A stretch of DNA of 64,000 nucleotides from Flavobacteriales bacterium (GCA_021741155.1 JAIOYP010000006.1:62001-126000), one strand, 5' to 3'; counted from the first letter of the stretch, positions 41,387 through 50,290 are shown. Numbers and translations are program-made. The notes: a model not told the origin generated them from the letters alone.

Positions 41387-42633
41387 GCCCGCATGCTATT
41401 TAGCTTGTCCTGTATTTTTTGTTCGAGTGTGGCCCGAAGTGTTTCATTGGAGACCGCTTTTAACACATCGCCAGCAAAGGCTGTTAACAACAAGGCTGTT
41501 GCCCCAAATTCGTCTAAACCACGGGCCCTCAGATAGAAAACCGCTTCCTCATCCAATTGACCTGTAGTGCTTCCGTGCGAACATTTCACATCATCCGCAT
41601 AAATTTCCAACTCAGGTTTTGAGTTCATTGTAGCCTCATCCGACAACAAAATATTGTTGTTCGATTGATAACCATTCGTTTTCTGTGCATCGGGATGAAC
41701 GAAAACTTTCCCGTTGAAAACACCCGTACTTCTTCCAGCCAAAATGCCCCGATAAGTCTCGTTGCTGGTGCAATTCGGTTCGAAGTGGTCCACATGTGTG
41801 TGATTGTCGAACAACTCCGTGCTATTGAGCATGTAAAAACCGTTCAAATGCGTTTCAATATTTTCTCCTTTCAGTCGGATATTGAGGTTGTTTCTGAGCA
41901 GCTTTCCGTTCAGCTGAATACAATTTGTCGTGAAATTTGAATCCCGTTGACATTCAACTTCTGTTGTTGTCATCAGATTTCCTTCGCCAATTTCTTGGAT
42001 GTAATTGAGTTCCAATCGGGCGTTCTGTCCAACAAAAACCTCCGTAACGTGGTTCAGTAGCGAGCTATCACTATTCTCCGTTCCATGGAAATGATGCAAG
42101 AATGTAGCCGTTGCACCATCTTCCACAATAATCAACACACGTGAATTAGCGAATGCATTATCCTTCAATTCAACCTTTTGATCTAGCAAAATAGTTGACG
42201 ACAGATTGGTTCCTTTTTTCACTCGAATGACGAGGGCATTTTGGAACAAAGCCGTATTCAGCGCAGCTAATTCTTCCTTCTGATGTATGCCTGTTGAACC
42301 AAGCAATTCGGTCTTGTCATCTGCCATAAAAACCTCCACACCATCAATGCTCGGAAGCTGATTTGTAACGGCATCATTGGTCAAACCAATGCTGATGGTA
42401 TTCGTCAGTTTGAGCACAGAAGTTTGCTCCGAAAACGCTGATTTAACAACTGTCAAACCATTATCAAACAAGCGCTTGATATTGGTGTATTTCCAGTTTT
42501 CGTGGCGTTTGCTCGGAATGCCCGTTTCAGCCAAAAACGCTTCGGATTCTTGACTCAACTTGCAACTTGCAACTTGGCCTTCAACGCCCGAAACAAGTTC
42601 AGTCAAAATGGATTTTGTTGCGATTTCGCTCAT
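41383..42633 (-). CDS. sufD: Fe-S cluster scaffold protein SufD
   Basis: 416 residues with the SufB/D beta-helix fold: PSKRHENWKYTNIKRLF near the N-terminus, FLHHFHGTENSDSSLLNHVTEVFVGQNARLELNYIQEIGEGNLMTTTEVECQRDS, THVDHFEPNCTSNETYRGILAGRSTGVFNGKVFVHPDAQKTNGYQSNNNILLSDEATMNSKPELEIYADDVKCSHGSTTGQLDEEAVFYLRARG. It forms the SufBCD scaffold with SufB and SufC. Overlaps of 4 bp with both neighbours (ATGA) show tight coupling. Confidence 0.95.
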   Translation of the reverse strand: MSEIATKSILTELVSGVEGQVASCKLSQESEAFLAETGIPSKRHENWKYTNIKRLFDNGLTVVKSAFSEQTSVLKLTNTISIGLTNDAVTNQLPSIDGVEVFMADDKTELLGSTGIHQKEELAALNTALFQNALVIRVKKGTNLSSTILLDQKVELKDNAFANSRVLIIVEDGATATFLHHFHGTENSDSSLLNHVTEVFVGQNARLELNYIQEIGEGNLMTTTEVECQRDSNFTTNCIQLNGKLLRNNLNIRLKGENIETHLNGFYMLNSTELFDNHTHVDHFEPNCTSNETYRGILAGRSTGVFNGKVFVHPDAQKTNGYQSNNNILLSDEATMNSKPELEIYADDVKCSHGSTTGQLDEEAVFYLRARGLDEFGATALLLTAFAGDVLKAVSNETLRATLEQKIQDKLNSMRA

Positions 42634-43391
42634 GCCTCTGCCAATTCTTCTTTAATCCAATCGTAGCCTTTTTCCTCCAGTTCCAACGCCAATTCTTTGG
42701 TGCCCGAACGTACAATCTTTCCGTTGTACAGAACATGAACAAAGTCAGGAACGATATAATCGAGTAGTCTTTGATAATGCGTGATGATGATAAAGGCGTT
42801 GTCCTTTGACCGGAGTTTGTTTACTCCACTCGCTACAATTCGCAGCGCATCAATGTCAAGCCCACTGTCTGTCTCATCCAAAATGGCCAATTTAGGATTC
42901 AACATTGCCATTTGGAAAATCTCGTTACGCTTCTTCTCTCCTCCCGAAAAACCCTCATTCACCGCACGTCCGGCCAAGCTTCCACTCAACTCCACCAACT
43001 CCTTTTTTTCCTTCATGAATGCCAGAAACTCCTTAGCATCAAACGGTTCCAATCCTCTGTGTTTTCTTACCTCAGCCACAGCCGATTTCATAAAATTTAC
43101 GTTGCTGACTCCCGGTATCTCTATTGGATATTGAAACGCCAAGAAAAGGCCTTCCCGTGCCCTTTCCTCGGGAGCCATTTCCAAGAGGTCTTTTCCATCA
43201 AAATCAACCTCTCCATCCGTCACTTCATAGTTCGGATTCCCGGCAAGGACGGATGCCAGGGTGCTCTTTCCAGAGCCATTGGGCCCCATAATGGCGTGTA
43301 CTTCGCCTGGATTTACTGTAAGGTTAAATCCCTTGAGGATGTCTTTTTCCTCCACGCGGGCTTTCAGGTTTTTTATCGTTAATAAGCTCAT
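42630..43391 (-). CDS. sufC: SufC ATPase
   Basis: 253 residues, ABC-type ATPase with Walker A GPNGSGKSTLA, the SufC signature SGGEKKRNEI, Walker B LAILDETDSGLDIDAL and ITHYQRLLDYIVPDFVHVL. It drives conformational changes of the SufBCD scaffold. It is separated from sufB by 108 bp that contain a CCACAG-type palindrome, and overlaps sufD by 4 bp. Confidence 0.96.
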   Translation of the reverse strand: MSLLTIKNLKARVEEKDILKGFNLTVNPGEVHAIMGPNGSGKSTLASVLAGNPNYEVTDGEVDFDGKDLLEMAPEERAREGLFLAFQYPIEIPGVSNVNFMKSAVAEVRKHRGLEPFDAKEFLAFMKEKKELVELSGSLAGRAVNEGFSGGEKKRNEIFQMAMLNPKLAILDETDSGLDIDALRIVASGVNKLRSKDNAFIIITHYQRLLDYIVPDFVHVLYNGKIVRSGTKELALELEEKGYDWIKEELAEA

Positions 43392-43405
43392 TTTTTCTTC
43401 TTTTT

Positions 43406-43488
43406 ACCACAGAGAGCGCAGAGAATTTCCACAGAGTTCACAGAAATTTCTCCGTGTTCTTTGTGCATTCTTCGTGTCCTCTGTGGTT
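43406..43488. repeat. CCACAG/CTGTGG imperfect palindrome, copy B
   Basis: Ends ACCACAGAG and CTCTGTGGT with several internal CACAGA/TCTGTG-type pairings. It is inserted between sufB and sufC in the suf operon, so it will be in the operon mRNA as a long imperfect hairpin. Confidence 0.75.
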
Positions 43489-43499
43489 AATTTTCATTT

Positions 43500-44960
43500 C
43501 TATCCAACACTTCCTTCCAAACTCACCGCCAATAGCTTCTGAGCTTCCACAGCAAACTCCATCGGCAGCTTATTCAATACTTCTTTACAATATCCATTCA
43601 CAATAAGGCCGATGGCCTGTTCGGTGTCCAATCCACGCTGATTGCAGTAAAAAATTTGATCTTCTCCAACCTTGCTTGTGGTGGCTTCGTGCTCCACTTT
43701 CGCGGTCTTATTTCCGCACTCGATGTACGGAAATGTGTGCGCACCGCTTGTACTGCTCAACAGCAGCGAATCGCATTGCGAGAAGTTCCGAGCATTGGTC
43801 GCATTCTTGCCAATTTTCACCAATCCACGGTACGAATTGTTGCTATGCCCAGCTGAAATTCCTTTGCTGATGATGGTGCTCTTGGTGTTCTTTCCAAGGT
43901 GAATCATCTTGGTTCCAGTATCGGCTTGCTGATAATTGTTGGTCACCGCAACCGAATAGAATTCTCCGATTGAATTATCTCCTTTCAGGATGCAGGATGG
44001 ATATTTCCATGTGACTGCACTTCCTGTTTCAACTTGTGTCCACGATATTTTGGAGTAGGCTCCAGCACAAATTCCGCGCTTGGTAACGAAATTGTAAATA
44101 CCGCCTTTTCCGTTCTTATCGCCTGGATACCAGTTCTGAACAGTTGAATATTTTATCTCTGCTCCTTTCATCGAAACAAGCTCAACAACTGCCGCGTGCA
44201 ACTGATTTTCATCGCGTTGCGGAGCGGTACAACCTTCTAAATAACTGCAATAACTGTCCTCATCGGCAACCACAAGCGTCCGCTCAAACTGACCCGTGTT
44301 CATCGCATTTATGCGGAAATAGGTTGAAAGTTCCATTGGGCAACGAACGCCTTTGGGGATGAAGCAGAACGAGCCATCAGAAAAAACGGCAGAGTTCAGT
44401 GCCGAATAATAATTATCGGTGTACGGAACCACGCTACCGAGGTATTTCTTGATTAGTTCGGGATGGCTCTGAACTGCTTCGCTGAACGAGCAAAAGATGA
44501 TGCCTTTATCACGAAGTGTTTCCTGAAAAGTGGTTTTGACCGAAACGCTGTCGAAAACGGCATCTACCGCCACATTCGAACCTGCCACGTTCATCAATCG
44601 TTTCTGTTCTTCTAGAGAAATGCCCAGCTTTTTGAAGGTCTCAAGCATATCGGCATCAACCTCATCCAAACTACCTAATTCAACTTTTTTCTTGGGAGCC
44701 GAATAGTAAATAATGTCCTGAAAATCGATTTTTGGATACTTGACGTGCGCCCATTCTGGCTCCACCAACGTAAGCCAATAGCGGAAGGCTTTCAATCGCC
44801 ATTCCAACAACCATTCTGGCTCGTTCTTCTTAAACGAAATAGCGCGAACGGTTTCTTCCGAAAGTCCTTTTGGGAGCTGATCAGTTTCGATATCGATGCT
44901 CCAACCGTACTCGTATTCCTTTTCGGTAAACTCCTTTAATGCCTGATTCTCCTCTGCCAT
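43500..44960 (-). CDS. sufB: Fe-S cluster scaffold protein SufB
   Basis: 486 residues, full-length SufB. It contains [172 protein letters not shown]. The conserved Cys and Glu residues (C in SQCDSLL, E in VEHEATTS) are present. It follows sufA by 103 bp. Confidence 0.97.
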   Translation of the reverse strand: MAEENQALKEFTEKEYEYGWSIDIETDQLPKGLSEETVRAISFKKNEPEWLLEWRLKAFRYWLTLVEPEWAHVKYPKIDFQDIIYYSAPKKKVELGSLDEVDADMLETFKKLGISLEEQKRLMNVAGSNVAVDAVFDSVSVKTTFQETLRDKGIIFCSFSEAVQSHPELIKKYLGSVVPYTDNYYSALNSAVFSDGSFCFIPKGVRCPMELSTYFRINAMNTGQFERTLVVADEDSYCSYLEGCTAPQRDENQLHAAVVELVSMKGAEIKYSTVQNWYPGDKNGKGGIYNFVTKRGICAGAYSKISWTQVETGSAVTWKYPSCILKGDNSIGEFYSVAVTNNYQQADTGTKMIHLGKNTKSTIISKGISAGHSNNSYRGLVKIGKNATNARNFSQCDSLLLSSTSGAHTFPYIECGNKTAKVEHEATTSKVGEDQIFYCNQRGLDTEQAIGLIVNGYCKEVLNKLPMEFAVEAQKLLAVSLEGSVG

Positions 44961-45063
44961 TTTTCGAGTGATTAGTGAAAAGCGACCAGCGAATAGTTGG
45001 CTTGCTCGTTCAGTATTCTCGTTTCAATCAACTTTGTCAACTCTTTAAACTTTATCAACTGAA

Positions 45064-45393
45064 TTAGACCGCAAAACTTTCGCCACAACCGCAAGTACGG
45101 TTCGCGTTTGGGTTCTTAAAAATGAATCCTTTCCCGTTCAATCCGCCTGAATAATCGAGCTCGGTTCCAATCAAATAGAGGAAGCTTTTCTTATCAACCA
45201 CCACCTTCATTCCGTTATCTTCAAAAACCTTGTCGTCCTCTTTCATCTCGGTATCAAAACTCAAATCGTAAGAAAGACCAGAGCATCCTCCACCTTTCAC
45301 GCCAACGCGAATAAATGCCTCGGCTACACTTTTGCCTTCTTCCTCCATCAGAGTTCTGGCCTTCTTAACTGCACTTTCTGAAACTTTTATCAT
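45064..45393 (-). CDS. sufA: A-type Fe-S carrier protein (SufA/IscA family)
   Basis: 109 residues. The three Cys ligands of A-type carriers are present: GGGCSGLSY and RTCGCGESF. It is first in the suf operon and is probably the carrier that accepts and transfers clusters. Its own promoter (45453-45483) and two palindromic sites lie upstream, shared with the divergent T9SS gene at 45610. Confidence 0.94.
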   Translation of the reverse strand: MIKVSESAVKKARTLMEEEGKSVAEAFIRVGVKGGGCSGLSYDLSFDTEMKEDDKVFEDNGMKVVVDKKSFLYLIGTELDYSGGLNGKGFIFKNPNANRTCGCGESFAV

Positions 45394-45416
45394 CTCAACT
45401 TCCTTAACATCTACTA

Positions 45417-45433
45417 TTTGGAATGGTTCTAAA
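45417..45433. promoter_or_regulatory. operator-like palindrome, site 1 (suf region)
   Basis: TTTGGAATGGTTCTAAA, an imperfect version of site 2, lies in the predicted sufA leader about 24 bp upstream of the sufA ATG. Confidence 0.5.
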
Positions 45434-45452
45434 TAGAAGCTAAATTATTGGG

Positions 45453-45483
45453 CAAAAATACCTCAATCGAGGTAGTTGAGCAA
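45453..45483 (-). promoter_or_regulatory. suf operon promoter
   Basis: TTG (45483-45481, minus), a 20-bp spacer and TATTTTTG (45460-45453) fit the Bacteroidetes consensus. It lies between two similar palindromes. The spacer includes the dyad CCTC-GATT-GAGG. Confidence 0.65.
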
Positions 45484-45499
45484 GCTTTTGGTCGATTTG

Positions 45500-45516
45500 T
45501 TTAGAATAATTCTAAA
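45500..45516. promoter_or_regulatory. operator-like palindrome, site 2 (suf region)
   Basis: TTTAGAATAATTCTAAA is a perfect palindrome upstream of the suf -33 element. Its centre is 83 bp from site 1, and both sites share TTCTAAATAG at the right end. A Fur-like or other redox/iron regulator is plausible but not established. Confidence 0.5.
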
Positions 45517-45609
45517 TAGTCAGTGAGGAGCGAAAACGAATCTATTTCGATTTTTCGAATGCATGCATTGAAGTTCTCTTAACTTTAGTGCCTCTTCAAC
45601 CTTCGTAAC

Positions 45610-47589
45610 ATGACTAGAATCCTTACCATCAAACTTTCATTACTACTTCTGCTATGTGCTACGAACGTATCGCAGGCGCAAGATTTTGAATCCCGAAGAC
45701 AGCAATACATTGATAGCTCGTTCACCAATCCAAATGAGCACAGCATTGTAATTCAAGCTTATGAAGGAATAGCGGTTGACCAGCAGATTTTGGATGATAT
45801 TTATGCTGAAATAACTACGAGAAGCACAATTGATTTTGCAATTGTACAGTTAGTAAGAGTGATGATGCTAAGCAACGGAGCATTTGATGCAGAGATGATT
45901 CCCGTGCTCAATTCTGTTCCTTACTGGATTAACAATTATGACACAATACGCGGCTATTGGACAGAAAACCACATGATTATGTGGATGAGTTCTGATTGGA
46001 TAATGCACGAATACACTGGCCGAGCGATTGATGCTTCATTGGAGCAACGTCTTAAGCACTACTTAAACCTGAAAATAAATTATGGTTTTTATGAATATTT
46101 CTCATCGACTTACTCTCCATATTGCCTGAGCGGACTGCTCAATTTGGCCGATTTTGCGCAAGATCAAGAAATCAAAACATTAGCGATTGCTGCAAGCAAG
46201 CGACTGATGAAAGACCTGTTGATGATGACAAACGACCAAGGTGTTTTCTACCCGGCTGCAGGAAGAAACTATCCAGGTAAATATGAATCAGCGCATGGTC
46301 AAAATCATTCGAGTATCATCTGGCTTTTGACAGGCCTAGGACCTGCACCTTCTGATGCGACTCACTGTGGTGGCTTTTTAGCCAGCACATCGGTTGATTT
46401 CAGCGAAGCTGCAGACTCTTGGGTTTCTGAATTAGATACGGTTTACCACATCGGCCATTCGCTGGAAGAAGGATTTGTCATCAATCAAAACCTCACACCT
46501 TTGGATAGAACCATTTTCCAATGGAGTTCTGGCGGTTATTTCAATCCTGAAGTAATAATGGAGACCGTTTCGCTACTGGTAGATTCGAATATGTGGAATC
46601 ATGTTGATTTCGAACTGATACGGCCACTTGCGGGTTTTGCAATAGAGGCTTATCCAGGACTCGCTGAAGGCTTGAGCGTTGCATCTAAAAGCTCACTGAA
46701 CTCAGAGGCAAACATCGCTATCTTCAAAAACCAATCTGTAACGCTCTGTTCAAGCCAAGATTTATGGAAAGGGAAGTTGGGTTTCCAGCAATGGCCTGTT
46801 GCCGCCAATAGCGGAACCTCTGCTGTTTACACTGGTTCGGGAAGGGTTGAAGCTGATTGGCAGAACAGAAACCCTGAGAATTCTAATTACCATCTGCCGT
46901 ATGTAGAACAATCGCACAATGTGGCATTGACAATGTATCGGCCTGAACCAATGACGCCTATTTTGCCATTCGGAAATAACCAGCAGGTCGCGCTTTATTG
47001 GGTTGACGCTGATTACGATGAAATTGTGGAAGACGGTTTATGGTTGATTGGCCGAGAAGCTGAAGGTTATGTAGCAGTGAGAAGAAGTTGTACCGATTAT
47101 ATTGATGGTGTTAGAGCATGCGAAACAGATGCAGGTCAAACGTGGGTTTTTGTAGTAGGAAACGAGTCGATGTACGGCAGTTTCAGTAATTTCCAGAATC
47201 TAGTTTCTCAATCACAGTTTGAGGAAACTTGGAGCATCAATACCAATGGCGATTCTGTTTACTACGCCAGTATTCAGTTTGACACGACAGCACTCGATTA
47301 TGAATGGGGGCCACTGGTAAATACAGGAATTGAAGAGGCAAGTGAAAACGGTTCGTTCCGAATGTGGCCAAATCCAGCTACCGAAACGGTTACAATTGAT
47401 CTTGGTGAATTCGAGAAATCTGTGGTCATTTCTGTTGTCAACAACCTCGGACAAGTAGTCTATTCCAAGAACGTTTCGACTGCTCAAAATCAGTTCTCAC
47501 TTCCAATTTCAAATTGGAGCGAAGGGATTTATTCGGTGACGATTAGGGATAAGAATAAAGTTGCCACGCAACGGTTGGTGAAGCAGTAA
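45610..47589 (+). CDS. secreted T9SS protein, possible (alpha/alpha)-toroid enzyme or binding protein
   Basis: 659 residues. Signal peptide MTRILTIKLSLLLLLCATNVSQAQ. The central ~200-400 region has repeated helical pairs with GYWTENHMIMWMSSDWIMHEYTG and SAHGQNHSSIIWLLTGLG, reminiscent of alpha/alpha-toroid polysaccharide-active proteins, followed by beta-rich sequence. The last ~80 residues (RMWPNPATETVTID ... VTIRDKNKVATQRLVKQ) are a T9SS type A domain. The enzyme class is not identified; FGE-like and GH105 genes nearby make a polysaccharide role possible. It is divergent from sufA. Confidence 0.75.
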   Translation: MTRILTIKLSLLLLLCATNVSQAQDFESRRQQYIDSSFTNPNEHSIVIQAYEGIAVDQQILDDIYAEITTRSTIDFAIVQLVRVMMLSNGAFDAEMIPVLNSVPYWINNYDTIRGYWTENHMIMWMSSDWIMHEYTGRAIDASLEQRLKHYLNLKINYGFYEYFSSTYSPYCLSGLLNLADFAQDQEIKTLAIAASKRLMKDLLMMTNDQGVFYPAAGRNYPGKYESAHGQNHSSIIWLLTGLGPAPSDATHCGGFLASTSVDFSEAADSWVSELDTVYHIGHSLEEGFVINQNLTPLDRTIFQWSSGGYFNPEVIMETVSLLVDSNMWNHVDFELIRPLAGFAIEAYPGLAEGLSVASKSSLNSEANIAIFKNQSVTLCSSQDLWKGKLGFQQWPVAANSGTSAVYTGSGRVEADWQNRNPENSNYHLPYVEQSHNVALTMYRPEPMTPILPFGNNQQVALYWVDADYDEIVEDGLWLIGREAEGYVAVRRSCTDYIDGVRACETDAGQTWVFVVGNESMYGSFSNFQNLVSQSQFEETWSINTNGDSVYYASIQFDTTALDYEWGPLVNTGIEEASENGSFRMWPNPATETVTIDLGEFEKSVVISVVNNLGQVVYSKNVSTAQNQFSLPISNWSEGIYSVTIRDKNKVATQRLVKQ

Positions 47590-47601
47590 CCTTTGTTCTT
47601 A

Positions 47602-47675
47602 AACCACAGAGAACACTGAGGCTTTCACGGAGGACACGAAGAAATCTCTGCGCATTCTTGGTGGCTCCTGTGGTA
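47602..47675. repeat. CCACAG/CTGTGG imperfect palindrome, copy C
   Basis: Ends AACCACAGAG and CTCCTGTGGT; it lies between convergent genes (T9SS protein and FGE-like protein). On the minus strand it shares a CTTCGTGTCCTC-type segment with copy B. Confidence 0.7.
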
Positions 47676-47682
47676 AGAAAAT

Positions 47683-48423
47683 CTATGGCTCCATCACCAA
47701 TCGGAAACCACCGTTGCCGCGTTTGTGGTGCCAATGGTCTATGTTTCTGTACCAGCGTAGACAGTAATCCGCTCCGCTCATCCATGAAGCTCCGCGCGAT
47801 ACGCGGTATTTTGCTTCTTCAGTATTTACTGGATTGTCTTTTGGGCTTCGCTGATAGAACTTCTTGTCGTACCAATCTTCGCACAACTCCCAAGCATTTC
47901 CGTTCATGTCGTAAAGACCAAGTTCGTTTGGTTTTAAGAGACCAACTTCATGCTGATGGTCACTTCCATTGTCTTTGAGCCAAGCCACTTCTCCAATGTT
48001 GTTGCTTCCGCTGTAGAGATAGCCTTTTGTTTGTTTTCCCCCTTGGGCTGAATATTCCCATTCTGATTCGGTTGGTAGTCGGAAGGTTTTTCCAGTACGT
48101 TCATTCAGTTTCGTGATTAACTCCATTAATTGCTCCCAACTAAAGTCATTTACGGGGCATTTCATGCACGGGATTTCACTTGAATTGGTACCGAGAACTG
48201 CAATCCATTGTTCTTGGGTGAATTCGAATTTCCCGATATAAAAATCGTTTAGGTTGACTTCGTGAGCTGGTTGAGCATCTTTCTTTCCATCATCGCTGCC
48301 CATCGTGAAGGTTCCACCTTCTACAAATACCATTTCGAGCAGAACGGAATCGTTGAGTGGAATGGTTTCGGTTTGCGCGTTTGCAGTAAAAAAGAAAAAT
48401 GAGAAAAGGAAAAAGGTAGTCAC
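47683..48423 (-). CDS. FGE/sulfatase-modifying-factor-like secreted protein lacking one active-site Cys
   Basis: About 246 residues if the GTG at 48423 is used. That start gives TTFFLFSFFFFTANAQ as a short export signal. The open frame reaches an ATG at 48516, but that extension is entirely encoded by a repeat element (48463-48542) and adjacent sequence. The FGE-sulfatase domain shows FVEGGTFTMGS, FEFTQEQWIAVLG, RLPTESEWEYSAQGG, GLYDMNGNAWELCEDWY and RVSRGASWMSGADYCLRWYRN. In catalytic FGEs the last segment has two Cys; here the first is Ser. It is therefore probably a non-formylglycine-forming member such as a gliding or surface-associated FGE-like protein. Confidence 0.72.
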   Translation of the reverse strand: MTTFFLFSFFFFTANAQTETIPLNDSVLLEMVFVEGGTFTMGSDDGKKDAQPAHEVNLNDFYIGKFEFTQEQWIAVLGTNSSEIPCMKCPVNDFSWEQLMELITKLNERTGKTFRLPTESEWEYSAQGGKQTKGYLYSGSNNIGEVAWLKDNGSDHQHEVGLLKPNELGLYDMNGNAWELCEDWYDKKFYQRSPKDNPVNTEEAKYRVSRGASWMSGADYCLRWYRNIDHWHHKRGNGGFRLVMEP

Positions 48424-48462
48424 GCAAAGTCGCCAAGATGCGAAGGATATTAAACATGAAAT

Positions 48463-48542
48463 AGCCACAGATGCACGGATTTTCTCAGATGAAAAAAGAT
48501 GAAAAATCTGTGTCAAATCAGTGGAAATCTGTGCATCTGTGG
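48463..48542. repeat. CCACAG/CTGTGG imperfect palindrome, copy D
   Basis: Ends AGCCACAGATGCAC and GTGCATCTGTGGC, perfect over 13 bp, with internal ATCTG/CAGAT pairings. It lies between the GH105 stop and the FGE-like gene and supplies the first codons of a long open frame there. Confidence 0.75.
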
Positions 48543-48562
48543 CGAAAAATGTCTTTGGTCTT

Positions 48563-49723
48563 TCATCTCAGACCGTATTCAATTTCGTACAGCATCCCGA
48601 ATTGGACGAACATGCCGAGGCCGAATGGACGGCCTTTTTGCACCTCCCGTTTGAGGTAATAACCCTTATCGCCAATGCAGGTTCCCGTACAAATATTGGT
48701 GCAGGTTAGGCCGTTATCGGCAGGTTCGGTAGAATGCTTGTATAGTCCATGGTAGGCTTTCTCTACACTCAAAACATACTTTCTATCATCCACTATTCCT
48801 TGTTTAAGTGCAGATAGCATTCCGTAGGCGAACATGGCGGTGCAAGAACTTTCAATCCAGTTTTCGGGGTCGTCTTTTCTAACTGGAAGCTGAAACCAGT
48901 GGCCCGTTTTTTCATCCTGCAATTCTGGAAGATTAACCACCATTTCTTGTAGATAACCAGCAAACTCATCCCACATCGGGTTGTCTCTAGGAATCACATC
49001 TAAGCCATCTGCCAAAGTCATATATAACCAGCCATTTCCACGTCCCCAAATCTCACCACTAACACGGGTTGAGTCATCTGGCCAGCCCATTTGTCCGCAG
49101 AAATAAGGGACAGAATTTGTTTCGTTGGCATCCCAGCCATGGTACCAAAGACCTGTTTTTTCATCGCGCAGCTTTTCTCTGTGTAGCCTGAACTGATTGG
49201 CAAGTTCATGCAGATATTTCTCATCGCCAGTGGCGCGATACATGGCAATCATAAACTCACCAATCATGAAAACGGTATCGTCCCATAATTCGAGCGTAAG
49301 CGGAAGGTGGGAAATTGCTCCCTCAGGCGTTCTCTTAACCTTGAGATATTCCTTGAAAATCTTATCGCATTTGGCTTTGTAAAATTCGTCTCCTGTTTTC
49401 TCGTACAGGAACGCCATTCCAAGGCCAGAAGCTACTCTATTCGGAAATTTCCCGCTAGCAGCACCTTTGGTCCGCTGCATCGCCTTCTCAATGTAATCGA
49501 AGTATTTCTGCTTATCCAGTGAATCGGCTTGCTCGTACCGCTTTACCATGGTACTCAAGAATGACGCATGCTGCCACGACCACACGTATTTGGAAGCTGG
49601 CAAATACGATTGCATGGCGTAGGTTTCTACACTATCGACCCATGTTTGGGCTTTTCCCAAATGGGTTAAAAGGAGAAACGGAAAAAGGAAAAAGGTGCGG
49701 TTAAGCAAATGTTTTAATCCCAT
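48563..49723 (-). CDS. GH105/GH88-like unsaturated glycuronyl hydrolase, secreted
   Basis: 386 residues. Signal peptide MGLKHLLNRTFFLFPFLLLTHLGKAQ. (alpha/alpha)6-barrel features of GH105 follow: LELWDDTVFMIGEFMIAMYRATGDEKYLHEL with the catalytic Asp of the DD pair, GLWYHGWDANETN, GEIWGRGNGWLYMTLADGLD and WIESSCTAMFAYGML. Homologues such as YteR remove the unsaturated uronic acid left by polysaccharide lyases. No lyase, TonB receptor or regulator is adjacent, so this is not a full polysaccharide-utilisation locus. Its start overlaps a small antitoxin-like frame by 10 bp. Confidence 0.88.
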   Translation of the reverse strand: MGLKHLLNRTFFLFPFLLLTHLGKAQTWVDSVETYAMQSYLPASKYVWSWQHASFLSTMVKRYEQADSLDKQKYFDYIEKAMQRTKGAASGKFPNRVASGLGMAFLYEKTGDEFYKAKCDKIFKEYLKVKRTPEGAISHLPLTLELWDDTVFMIGEFMIAMYRATGDEKYLHELANQFRLHREKLRDEKTGLWYHGWDANETNSVPYFCGQMGWPDDSTRVSGEIWGRGNGWLYMTLADGLDVIPRDNPMWDEFAGYLQEMVVNLPELQDEKTGHWFQLPVRKDDPENWIESSCTAMFAYGMLSALKQGIVDDRKYVLSVEKAYHGLYKHSTEPADNGLTCTNICTGTCIGDKGYYLKREVQKGRPFGLGMFVQFGMLYEIEYGLR

Positions 49724-49896
49724 TGGCTGCTTCTATTCTCAAAATCGTCTATTGAATCAAAGTCCCCATTATCAATTTCGTATTCAGCCATTTTGATGCT
49801 TTCGACAAATTCTTCTACGGTCATTGGTTCCATACTATCCTTTATTTCGATGCTGAGTTTTGAGAAGGCGTTGTTCTGAAAAGTTACGTGATTCAA
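49714..49896 (-). CDS. small antitoxin-like protein, orphan
   Basis: 60 residues. The segment MTVEEFVESIKMAEYEIDNGDFDSIDDFENRSSQWD is like the C-terminal half of RelB-like antitoxins (T-x-EE-x-x-E-x-x-x-x-A-E-x-x-x-x-NG ... E-x-x-x-x-W). It lies 16 nt after the VapC-like gene and overlaps the GH105 start, and no toxin follows. It could be a remnant or a short regulator. Evidence is weak. Confidence 0.4.
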   Translation of the reverse strand: MNHVTFQNNAFSKLSIEIKDSMEPMTVEEFVESIKMAEYEIDNGDFDSIDDFENRSSQWD

Positions 49897-49912
49897 AGAT
49901 GGTCACTATCGG

Positions 49913-50290
49913 TTAGACTTCATGCGGATTGACAGTTTTCAATCCTTTGATCTTCAGAAAATCCTTCGCGTTTCGGGTAATGAGCGTGAGATTGTGAACC
50001 ATGGCCGTTGCGGCTATGATGGCATCAGGAAGTTTAATCCTCTGTTTCTGCCTCAAAAGAATTGTCTGCCGAACAACGGCCTGGTCTAATTGCAGGACGG
50101 TGGTTCTTTTAACGAATTCGGCAATGACCACATCGACCGCAGGGAATCCGAGAAGCTCTATCTCAACAATGACAGAAATGGTGGGCTGACCATCAAGCAC
50201 TTCGGCCATGAATTGCTGTCCCTTAATAGGAAGCGACCGCATGGTAAAGTCTATAACTGCATTCGTGTCTATCAGAAATCCCTTTCCCAT
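49913..50290 (-). CDS. VapC-like PIN-domain toxin
   Basis: 125 residues. The PIN-domain acidic residues are visible: FLIDTNAVIDF (first Asp), ISVIVEIELLGF (Glu), LPDAIIAATAM (Asp) and LITRNAKDF (last Asp). VapC toxins are Mg-dependent ribonucleases that cut tRNA or rRNA. It overlaps its antitoxin by 19 bp and is the second gene of the pair. Confidence 0.88.
   Translation of the reverse strand: MGKGFLIDTNAVIDFTMRSLPIKGQQFMAEVLDGQPTISVIVEIELLGFPAVDVVIAEFVKRTTVLQLDQAVVRQTILLRQKQRIKLPDAIIAATAMVHNLTLITRNAKDFLKIKGLKTVNPHEV

Noticed and set aside
45610-49723. Polysaccharide utilisation locus
   Set aside because: No SusC/SusD pair, lyase or regulator is present; one GH105 and one FGE-like gene are insufficient.
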